Below the pieces are notes generated by a model. The model saw only the letters and a program-made list of their open reading frames with translations, was not told where the DNA came from and searched no databases. Below, piece after piece: positions 1 through 5,205 of a stretch of DNA of 5,205 nucleotides. Where the stretch lies: positions 1 to 5,205 of the forward strand of contig CAAGJN010000069.1 in the NCBI GenBank assembly GCA_900770255.1, read 5' to 3'. The position numbers and the translations under genes are program-made. Each line of letters starts with the position of its first letter. Within the stretch, counting starts at the first letter, position 1. This stretch comes from Clostridia bacterium (lineage in GTDB: Bacteria > Bacillota > Clostridia > Oscillospirales > Acutalibacteraceae).

Positions 1-51
1 CAGCTATTTATACGGCACATAAACCGCAGTCCATAAAACCTTAAAATATGA

Positions 52-80
52 TAGAAATTTTATGAATACTGTGCTATAAT
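52..80 (+). promoter_or_regulatory. Predicted sigma-A type promoter with extended -10
   Basis: A perfect -10 hexamer TATAAT lies at 75-80, preceded by TG at 72-73 with one base between, which makes an extended -10. The best -35 candidate is TAGAAA at 52-57, matching TTGACA at four of six positions with a 17-base spacer. The extended -10 would compensate for the weak -35. Transcription would start near position 87, leaving a leader of about 47 bases before the hydrolase start. The surroundings are AT-rich, unlike the GC-rich genes, as expected for a promoter region. It probably drives the whole downstream gene run, since no comparable promoter is visible in the later gaps. This is inferred from motifs only. 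Confidence 0.72.
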
Positions 81-90
81 ATAAAAGATT

Positions 91-116
91 ATACTGGCAT
101 ATACTGTCACTACTGT
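91..116 (+). repeat. TACTG direct repeats at 10-base spacing in the leader
   Basis: TACTG occurs at 92-96, 102-106 and 112-116, exactly 10 bases apart. The first two copies read ATACTG. A further ATACTG at 66-71 lies just before the -10 box. Spacing of one helical turn just downstream of the predicted transcription start is the geometry of an operator read from one face of the DNA. The motif is short and AT-rich sequence repeats easily, so chance is a real alternative. Confidence 0.3.
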
Positions 117-120
117 TTTT

Positions 121-125
121 AGGAG
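121..125 (+). promoter_or_regulatory. Shine-Dalgarno site that fixes the hydrolase start
   Basis: AGGAG at 121-125 is a strong ribosome binding site. It overlaps the first in-frame start candidate, GTG at 125, so that codon cannot be the start served by this site. TTG at 134 is 8 bases downstream, an optimal distance. TTG at 131 is 5 bases downstream and less favoured. No in-frame ATG occurs until after the first conserved beta strand, so a TTG start is preferred. Confidence 0.7.
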
Positions 126-133
126 TGTTTTTG

Positions 134-901
134 TTGCAGACAACGATCGATTCTCTGAAGATAAACTACATGGACAAAGGCTCCGGCGAGCTCGTGCTGT
201 TGCTGCACGGCTGGGGATCGAATATTCAGCTTTTTGAAAGCATGTCGGAGCTGCTCGCACGCAAATACCGTGTCATAGCGCCCGATATGCCCGGCTTCGG
301 GCTCTCGGATGAGCCGCATGAGCCATGGTCTGTTGACGATTATGTTGATTTCGTCTTGAAGTTCCTTGAGCCGTTTGCACCGAAAAAGCTCATTGTACTC
401 GGTCACTCGTTCGGCGGGAGAGTTATTATCAAGATGGCGAGCCGTGAGCTGCCATTCGAGATTGAAAAGGTTATCCTCGTCGACTCGGCCGGCGTCAAGC
501 CGAAAAAGACCGCGGTGCAGAAGATGAGGCAGCGCAGCTATAAGATAGGCCGCAGGGTACTCGAGACGGCGCCCGTCAAGGCGCTGTTCCCCGACGCGCT
601 CGAGGAGTTTCGCCGCAGTCACGGCTCCGCCGATTACAACAGCGCAACGCCTGTTATGCGGCAGACGCTCGTCAAAACAGTCAACGAGGATCTTGTCGAA
701 TATATGCCGAACATGAAGATGCCGGTGCTGCTTATCTGGGGAGAAAACGACGACGCCACCCCGCTGAGCGATGCGAAGCTAATGGAACAGCTCATGCCCG
801 ACGCCGGGCTCGTGACAATGAAAAACTGCGGGCATTATTCCTTCCTCGAGCAGCAGTTCACCTTCAACAAGGTACTCGCGTCGTTTATGGAAATCGAGTG
901 A
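134..901 (+). CDS. Alpha/beta fold hydrolase
   Basis: This is a 255-residue serine hydrolase of the alpha/beta fold superfamily, likely cytoplasmic, with no signal peptide or membrane segment. The fold's hallmarks are all present: the oxyanion-hole loop HGWG at 25-28 after a hydrophobic strand, and the nucleophile elbow GHSFGG with Ser92. The acid loop WGENDDATP gives Asp206 as the likely catalytic acid, and CGHYSFLE gives catalytic His234. The complete Ser-Asp-His triad and normal length argue for an active enzyme. A lid-like segment rich in Lys and Arg lies between the nucleophile and the acid. The substrate cannot be read from sequence; an ester or amide is possible, and a cell-wall link is suggested only by the neighbours. 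A TTG start at 134 was chosen because AGGAG lies 8 bases upstream. The gene is first in the apparent operon and 38 bases ahead of the Mur ligase. Confidence 0.9.
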   Translation: MQTTIDSLKINYMDKGSGELVLLLHGWGSNIQLFESMSELLARKYRVIAPDMPGFGLSDEPHEPWSVDDYVDFVLKFLEPFAPKKLIVLGHSFGGRVIIKMASRELPFEIEKVILVDSAGVKPKKTAVQKMRQRSYKIGRRVLETAPVKALFPDALEEFRRSHGSADYNSATPVMRQTLVKTVNEDLVEYMPNMKMPVLLIWGENDDATPLSDAKLMEQLMPDAGLVTMKNCGHYSFLEQQFTFNKVLASFMEIE

Positions 902-939
902 CCGGCCCTAACCTCTGTCTGAAAGGATGACACCTTTTA

Positions 940-2487
940 ATGAAGATTTTTTCTGAGATACTCATTTTTGCGGCGTTCTGGATATTCGCGGTGATGTCCA
1001 CGGTCTTTTATATGCACATGTTCCAGCTCAATTCCTACAGAGCTGACGATCAATGGCATTGGATTCTCAAGAACCGCGGCAAGGTCGTGCCGCTCGCGCT
1101 GCCGCTTATCGGCGGAATCATCGGGGTGATCTGCGGTGGCAACGCCGGGCTCATCGTATGCGCGGTATTTATTCTGCTCGGCTGTCTGTTTTATAAGCCG
1201 AAAAAAGCGAAAAAACCGCTCAAATATACCGCGCGAGTCAAGCGTATGCTCGTCACCGTCGCCGTGCTCTATCTTGTGATGACCGTTCTGCTTGCGGTGT
1301 TTGCCTCTGCGCGCGTGACTGCCGTTGTCGCAGGCGTAGTTGCCGCCGCTTCGCCGTTTGTCATAATCCTTGCAAACATCATCAATAGGCCTATCGAGAT
1401 CTCGATAAACAGATACTACACCAACGACGCAAAAAAAATGCTCGCCGCGTGCCCGAATCTCATTGTTATCGGCGTGACCGGCAGCTACGGCAAGACCAGC
1501 GTCAAATATTTTCTTAACACCCTGCTCAAGGCAAAATATAACGTGCTCATGACGCCCGAGAGCTACAACACGCCGATGGGCGTTGTCAAGACCGCGCGCA
1601 GCTCGCTGCGCGCGACGCATGAGATATTCATCTGCGAGATGGGCGCGAAATATGTGGGCGACATAAAGGAGCTGTGCGACATAGTTCACCCGAAGCACGG
1701 CATTATAACCTCTATCGGCCCTCAGCACCTGGAGAGCTTCAAGTCGCTTGAAAACATTATCAGCACGAAATTTGAGCTCGCCGACGCGCTGCCGCAGGAC
1801 GGTATGCTCTTCCTAAACGGCGACAATGAGTATATCGCCGCCAAGGCTTCGGACAGGGCGATAACATACGGCCTGAGCTCCGACAGCGGGTATAAGGCTC
1901 ATATCATCAGCGTCAGCGAGAAGGGCACGACCTTCGAGGTGGAGACGCCGGACGGCGAGAGGGCTGAGTTCACGACAAAGCTTGTCGGCACTCACAACTG
2001 TCTCAACATTCTCGGCGCTATCGCCGTTTCGCATGAGCTCGGTATACCGCTCGCCCAGCTGCGCCCGCAGGTGCGCCGCATCGAGTGCGTACCGCACCGC
2101 CTTGAGCTCTCAAAGCGCCCCGGCATGACTCTGCTCGACGACTCATACAACTCGAACCCGAGCGGAACGAGAGCAGCGCTCGAGACGCTGAGCTTCTTTG
2201 ACGGCGAGAAGATAATGGTTACACCCGGCATGGTCGAGCTCGGCGAAAAGCAGGAGGAATATAACTATGAGTTCGGCAAAAACGCCGCTAGTGTATGCGA
2301 CTATGTCGCACTCGTCGGCGAGCGTCAGACCAAGAGCATATACGACGGCCTTGCGGATGCCGGATTTGATAAGGAGCGCATCTTTGTCTGTTCCGCCCTC
2401 GGCGAGGCGCTGACGAGGGTAAGCGCGATAAGAACGGATAAAAAGAAGATCGTCCTGCTCGAAAACGACCTTCCAGACAACTATTAA
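940..2487 (+). CDS. murF: Membrane-anchored Mur ligase, MurF type
   Basis: A 515-residue ATP-dependent ligase of the MurF type, which in the classical pathway joins D-Ala-D-Ala to the UDP-MurNAc tripeptide. Residues 1-150 are not the usual UDP-MurNAc-binding domain. They contain hydrophobic segments at about 5-28, 49-85 (probably two passes), 102-122 and 126-148, with a Lys-rich loop at 86-102. The central ATPase domain has the P-loop GVTGSYGKTS (178-187, Lys185), EMGAKYVGDI from Glu233, SIGPQHLE (258-265), and Lys277 at the position expected for the carbamylated lysine. GTHNCLN (350-356) closes it. The C-terminal domain has DDSYNSNP (400-407), the MurF signature. The protein ends ENDLPDNY instead of the usual KGSRGM-like tail. 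AAAGGA at 922-927 precedes the ATG. Ddl starts 14 bases later, so substrate maker and user are paired. Whether it is the organism's main MurF or a paralogue is unknown. Confidence 0.88.
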   Translation: MKIFSEILIFAAFWIFAVMSTVFYMHMFQLNSYRADDQWHWILKNRGKVVPLALPLIGGIIGVICGGNAGLIVCAVFILLGCLFYKPKKAKKPLKYTARVKRMLVTVAVLYLVMTVLLAVFASARVTAVVAGVVAAASPFVIILANIINRPIEISINRYYTNDAKKMLAACPNLIVIGVTGSYGKTSVKYFLNTLLKAKYNVLMTPESYNTPMGVVKTARSSLRATHEIFICEMGAKYVGDIKELCDIVHPKHGIITSIGPQHLESFKSLENIISTKFELADALPQDGMLFLNGDNEYIAAKASDRAITYGLSSDSGYKAHIISVSEKGTTFEVETPDGERAEFTTKLVGTHNCLNILGAIAVSHELGIPLAQLRPQVRRIECVPHRLELSKRPGMTLLDDSYNSNPSGTRAALETLSFFDGEKIMVTPGMVELGEKQEEYNYEFGKNAASVCDYVALVGERQTKSIYDGLADAGFDKERIFVCSALGEALTRVSAIRTDKKKIVLLENDLPDNY

Positions 2488-2488
2488 C

Positions 2489-2493
2489 GGGGG
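2489..2493 (+). promoter_or_regulatory. Ribosome binding site of ddl
   Basis: A run of five G (2489-2493) sits two bases after the Mur ligase stop codon and 8 bases before the ddl ATG. The spacer is a pure TATATATA tract. The match to the anti-Shine-Dalgarno is imperfect but the spacing is ideal, and the tight packing supports co-translation of the two genes. Confidence 0.5.
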
Positions 2494-2501
2494 TATATAT
2501 A

Positions 2502-3686
2502 ATGAAAATAAAGCTGGCAGTTCTCTTCGGCGGCAGAAGCGTCGAGCATGAGATCTCGGTCATCTCGGCGATCCAGGCGATCGGTGCGGTGAACAAAGAA
2601 AAATACGACGTTATCCCTATCTACATCACCAAGGGCAATGAGATGTATGTCGGCGAGCACATCGGCGATATCGAGGCATACAAGAACATCGATGCCCTGC
2701 TCGCTCAGAGTACCCGCGTCAACCTCATAAGCGACGGCGGGCGCACGCTGATAGTCAAATATCCGCACAAGGCATTTTCAAAGGACGTTATCGATTATAT
2801 CGATGTTGCGTTCCCGATAGTCCACGGCACGAATGTTGAGGACGGCACTCTGCAGGGCTATCTTCAGATGCTCAATCTCCCCTATGTCGGCTGTGATGTG
2901 CTTTCGTCGGCCGTCGGTATGGATAAGTATGTGATGAAAACTGTATTTAAGGATAACAGGATTCCCGTGCTTGACTGCGTGTGCGTTGACACAGAGGACT
3001 ACGACGCAGATCCCGACAGGATAATAGCAGATATTGAGGGACGCTTCTGCTATCCCGTAATAGTCAAGCCCATAAACCTCGGATCGAGCATAGGCATCAG
3101 CAAGGCGCGCGACACGGACTCTCTTGAAACTGCGCTCTCAAACGCGTTTGGCTTCGCTGACAGAGTGCTCATCGAGCCCGCGATCGAGAACCTGCGTGAG
3201 ATAAACTGCTCTGTCCTCGGCGACAGGCACTCGGCGAGGGCGTCCGTCTGCGAGGAGCCGCTCAATGCGACTGACATTCTTAGCTATGAGGATAAATATA
3301 TCGGCAATGCGTCGAAATCCGGATCAAAGGGCATGGCTTCGACTCAGCGCAGAATCCCTGCGGACATCCCGAAAGAGACTGAGGAGGAGATACGCGCCAT
3401 GGCCGTCAAGGCGTTTAAAGTGCTCGGATGCAGCGGCGTTTCGCGCATCGACTTTATGATCGATACGGCTGCGGGAAAGGTATGGCTCAACGAGATCAAC
3501 ACGATCCCCGGCTCGCTCTCGTTCTATCTATGGGAGCCCGTCGGAGTGACATATACCGAACTTATTGACGAGATGATTTCTCTTGCGCTCAAGCGCGAGC
3601 GTGAGCGTGAGTCGATAACCTACTCGTTTGATACTAACGTCCTTTCGGGCGTCAAGCTCGGCGGCAAAAAGACAGGGAAGATGTAA
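2502..3686 (+). CDS. ddl: D-alanine--D-alanine ligase
   Basis: A 394-residue ATP-grasp ligase that condenses two D-alanines into the dipeptide used by MurF. The N-terminal domain carries GGRSVEHEIS with Glu15, the position of E. coli DdlB Glu15, and HGTNVEDGTLQG at 108-119. The ATP-grasp part has VKPINLGSSIG with the GSS turn at 194-196, YEDKY at 262-266 in the omega loop, KGMASTQRRIPA, SRIDF with Asp317, and NEINTIPG with metal-binding Glu331 and Asn333. The Lys265-Tyr266 pair matches the Lys-Tyr of D-Ala-D-Ala ligases, which argues against a D-Ala-D-lactate (VanA-like) enzyme; this is an inference from the motif. The protein is somewhat longer than typical Ddl, about 310-370 residues, because of a basic C-terminal tail after a short Arg-Glu repeat (365-370). 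The ATG has a G-rich site 8 bases upstream. It is the third gene of the run. Confidence 0.96.
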   Translation: MKIKLAVLFGGRSVEHEISVISAIQAIGAVNKEKYDVIPIYITKGNEMYVGEHIGDIEAYKNIDALLAQSTRVNLISDGGRTLIVKYPHKAFSKDVIDYIDVAFPIVHGTNVEDGTLQGYLQMLNLPYVGCDVLSSAVGMDKYVMKTVFKDNRIPVLDCVCVDTEDYDADPDRIIADIEGRFCYPVIVKPINLGSSIGISKARDTDSLETALSNAFGFADRVLIEPAIENLREINCSVLGDRHSARASVCEEPLNATDILSYEDKYIGNASKSGSKGMASTQRRIPADIPKETEEEIRAMAVKAFKVLGCSGVSRIDFMIDTAAGKVWLNEINTIPGSLSFYLWEPVGVTYTELIDEMISLALKRERERESITYSFDTNVLSGVKLGGKKTGKM

Positions 3687-3697
3687 TTTTCAGCTTG

Positions 3698-3776
3698 CCG
3701 CGCCGTGCGCCGCTTCGCGGCGCCGCGCGAGCCGGAGGCTCGCTTTCCGGGGCTCCTTCGGAGCCCCGCGGCGCGG
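3698..3776. repeat. GC-rich palindromic element with cloverleaf folding
   Basis: Nearly all of the 113-base gap between ddl and the DUF1015 gene is a GC-rich palindromic unit. An outer stem pairs 3698-3705 with 3769-3776 (8 bp). Inside are three perfect hairpins with 3-base loops: 3707-3723 (7 bp, loop TTC), 3727-3743 (7 bp, loop GGA) and 3749-3767 (8 bp, loop TTC). Linkers between the arms are only 1 to 5 bases, so the unit folds as a compact four-way junction. It is not a tRNA, since it lacks the T-loop and anticodon features. It is not a clear intrinsic terminator, since no U-tract follows. It could be a dispersed REP- or MITE-like unit, a cruciform, or an RNA processing or stability element. 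The pairing is seen directly; the role is not known. Confidence 0.8.
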
Positions 3777-3782
3777 GAGAAA

Positions 3783-3789
3783 GGAAGGA
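3783..3789 (+). promoter_or_regulatory. Shine-Dalgarno site that fixes the DUF1015 start
   Basis: GGAAGGA at 3783-3789 lies 10 bases before the ATG at 3800 and just after the palindromic element. It decides the start: the same frame stays open upstream to 3695, but that stretch is made of the palindrome and has no ribosome binding site of its own. Confidence 0.75.
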
Positions 3790-3799
3790 TAAATCTATT

Positions 3800-5041
3800 A
3801 TGGCAATATTCAAGCCCTTCAAGGCAGTCAGACCTCTCCCGGAGTATGCTTCAAGAGTGGCGGCTCTGCCCTACGACGTGATGAACAGCGAAGAGGCAAG
3901 AGCGATGGTCAAGGGAAATCCCTATTCGTTCCTCCATGTTGATAAGGCGGAGGTCGATCTGCCGCTCGGCACGGAGCTTTATTCGGCGACCGTCTATAAC
4001 AAAGCCGCCGAGAATCTCAGAAAGCTTGAGACTGACGGCGTCTGCAGTCAGGACAGAACCGACTGCCTCTATATCTACCGCCAGATAATGGACGGAAGAA
4101 GCCAGACGGGGCTCGTCGGCTGTGTGTCAATCGACGACTACATGAACAACGTCATCAAGAAGCACGAGCTGACCCGCGCCGATAAGGAGCAGGACAGAAT
4201 CAACCATGTCGATTACTGCGACGCGAACACCGGACCTATATTTCTTACCTACAGGGACAGCGGCGAAATAAGCAAAACGGTAGATGAGTGGCAAAAAAGC
4301 CATGAGCCCGTCTATGACTTTGTCTCTGACGGAGTTTCTCAGACGGTATGGGTCATAGACTGCCCTGCTACCATAGAAAAAATAACGCAGCTTTTCGCCT
4401 CCATAGACTCGCTCTATATTGCAGACGGACATCACCGCGCCGCATCGGCGGTCAAGGTCGGCCAGAAGCGCAGAAATGAGCACCCTGACTATGACGGGAG
4501 CGAGGAGTTTAACTTCTTCCTCGCGGTGCTCTTTGCAAAGAGCGAGCTCGCAATAATGGACTATAACCGCGTGATAAAGGATCTCAACGGCTTGAGCGAG
4601 ACGGAGTTCATAGCCAGGGTCAGCGAAAAATTTGACGTCTCAGATGCGCCCGAGGCTCCATTCAAGCCGCAGGAGAAGCATACCTTCGGTATGTTCCTCG
4701 GAGGCAGATGGTATAGGCTCGCCGCAAAGGGAGGTACCTTTGACCCGTCCGACCCGGTTGCGGCGCTCGATGTCTCCATTCTTCAGAACAACCTCATTTC
4801 ACCGATACTCGGTATCGACGATCCGAGAACGGATAAGAGAATCGACTTTGTCGGCGGTATCCGGGGACTCAAGGAGCTTGAGCGCAGAGCGACGAGCGAT
4901 ATGTGTCTTGCGTTTTCAATGTTCCCGACAACTACCGACGACCTCATGGATATAGCCGACGCCGGCAAGATTATGCCGCCGAAATCGACCTGGTTCGAGC
5001 CCAAGCTTCTCAGCGGTCTGTTCGTTCATAAGCTCAAGTGA
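3800..5041 (+). CDS. DUF1015 family protein
   Basis: A 413-residue, probably soluble protein that I recognise as the DUF1015 (COG4198) family, of about the usual full length. Family-like features run in order: FKAVRPLPEYASRVAALPYDV at the N-terminus (Pro24-Tyr25-Asp26), NPYSFLHV (40-47), HELTRADKEQDR (122-133), then ADGHHRAASA with Asp209, His211, His212 and Arg213. No signal peptide or membrane segment is seen. The biochemical role is not established to my knowledge. In other genomes the family is often near serine biosynthesis genes (general recollection). The DGHHR motif resembles one in ParB/sulfiredoxin-like nucleotide-binding folds, which include free-serine kinases, but this link is speculative. 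No serA or serC is in this window. The ATG at 3800 is chosen from GGAAGGA upstream and the homologous N-terminus. The gene is separated from ddl by the palindromic element and followed after 7 bases by the next start. Confidence 0.85.
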   Translation: MAIFKPFKAVRPLPEYASRVAALPYDVMNSEEARAMVKGNPYSFLHVDKAEVDLPLGTELYSATVYNKAAENLRKLETDGVCSQDRTDCLYIYRQIMDGRSQTGLVGCVSIDDYMNNVIKKHELTRADKEQDRINHVDYCDANTGPIFLTYRDSGEISKTVDEWQKSHEPVYDFVSDGVSQTVWVIDCPATIEKITQLFASIDSLYIADGHHRAASAVKVGQKRRNEHPDYDGSEEFNFFLAVLFAKSELAIMDYNRVIKDLNGLSETEFIARVSEKFDVSDAPEAPFKPQEKHTFGMFLGGRWYRLAAKGGTFDPSDPVAALDVSILQNNLISPILGIDDPRTDKRIDFVGGIRGLKELERRATSDMCLAFSMFPTTTDDLMDIADAGKIMPPKSTWFEPKLLSGLFVHKLK

Positions 5042-5048
5042 GAAATAT

Positions 5049-5189
5049 ATGATAGTTTACAGAAGCGAGATAGGCGAGGAAGAGCAGAAAGCGCTCACTG
5101 AGATCTCTCTCGACCGCCCAAAAGTCGCCCAAAAACGCAGAAGAGTGCTTGCAGTTTGTTTTATACTTGAGGCCGCCTATTTGGCGGCG
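5049..5189 (+). CDS. Hypothetical protein, 5' part only
   Basis: A reading frame opens with ATG 7 bases after the DUF1015 stop and stays open for 47 genomic codons until the adapter sequence at 5190. I do not recognise it. The N-terminal 25 or so residues are acidic and polar (MIVYRSEIGEEEQK). A basic cluster KRRR at 29-32 follows, then a hydrophobic stretch VLAVCFILEAAYLAA (33-47) that looks like the start of a membrane segment, with the basic cluster predicted on the cytoplasmic side. No good Shine-Dalgarno is present: only GTGAG overlapping the previous stop. Translational coupling with the upstream gene is therefore plausible. The five further codons up to the window end are adapter-derived and must not be included. 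The tight spacing is the main support that it is a gene. Confidence 0.55.
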
Positions 5190-5205
5190 AGATCGGAAGA
5201 GCACA
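5190..5205 (+). other. Illumina TruSeq adapter remnant (assembly artefact)
   Basis: The last 16 bases, AGATCGGAAGAGCACA, are identical to the beginning of the standard Illumina TruSeq adapter read through at the 3' end of short inserts. Placement exactly at the sequence end is what untrimmed read-through produces. These bases are not part of the organism's genome, and the true contig end is at or before 5189. Confidence 0.95.

Noticed and set aside
1..36. A possible tail of an upstream gene ending at TAA 34-36.
   Set aside because: Only 11 codons are visible, with no recognisable sequence, and the region is AT-rich like the promoter; it cannot be supported.
42..62. An AT inverted repeat, TAAAAT with ATTTTA, around the -35 region.
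   Set aside because: A 6-bp all-AT stem with a 9-base loop in AT-rich DNA is expected by chance.
119..622. An open frame on the - strand opposite the hydrolase.
   Set aside because: It is a shadow of the hydrolase codons; no motif or family resemblance, and it would end in the leader of the operon.
937..1728. A long open frame on the - strand opposite the Mur ligase (263 codons).
   Set aside because: It is rich in His, Arg and Asp in a pattern typical of a reverse-complement shadow of a GC-rich gene, shows no domain, and overlaps a gene with clear motifs.
3749..3776. An intrinsic terminator after ddl.
   Set aside because: The 8-bp hairpin at 3749-3767 is strong, but it is followed by GCGGCGCGGG and not by a U-tract, so a standard terminator is not supported on the + strand.
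3698..3776. A tRNA gene, because of the cloverleaf shape and similar length.
   Set aside because: Loops of only 3 bases, no TTC-containing T-loop of normal size, no anticodon loop and no acceptor end; the resemblance is in topology only.
3695..3799. A 35-codon in-frame extension of the DUF1015 gene starting with TTG at 3695.
   Set aside because: It consists almost entirely of the palindromic element, gives a low-complexity Arg/Ala/Gly/Pro peptide, lacks a ribosome binding site, and the family-like N-terminus with a good Shine-Dalgarno begins at 3800.

Overview
The window is a 5.2 kb piece of chromosomal DNA, apparently the end of an assembled contig, from a Gram-positive member of the Clostridia. 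A gut Oscillospirales-like lineage is my best guess. The basis is the moderate GC content, the Firmicutes-type promoter and Shine-Dalgarno sites, a membrane-anchored MurF-type ligase and the style of the Ddl and DUF1015 proteins. No taxonomic search was possible. All genes lie on the + strand, and short gaps suggest one operon read from a promoter at the left end.

Layout: positions 1-133 are AT-rich and hold an extended -10 promoter and a short leader with TACTG direct repeats. Next come an alpha/beta hydrolase (134-901), a Mur ligase of the MurF type carrying an N-terminal membrane domain (940-2487) and a D-alanine--D-alanine ligase (2502-3686). A 113-base gap follows, almost filled by a very GC-rich palindromic element (3698-3776) that can fold into a perfect four-way cloverleaf. 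After it are a DUF1015 family protein (3800-5041) and the start of an unrecognised, probably membrane-associated protein (from 5049).

The last 16 bases (5190-5205) match the start of the Illumina TruSeq adapter and are not genomic. The final reading frame must be trimmed there.

Functionally, Ddl makes D-Ala-D-Ala and the MurF-type ligase would join this dipeptide to the peptidoglycan stem peptide, so the two central genes form a coherent cell-wall precursor unit. The hydrolase and the DUF1015 protein have no established part in it. I see no CRISPR array, transposase, rRNA, tRNA or prophage gene. The least explained items are the cloverleaf element and the membrane-anchored MurF variant.
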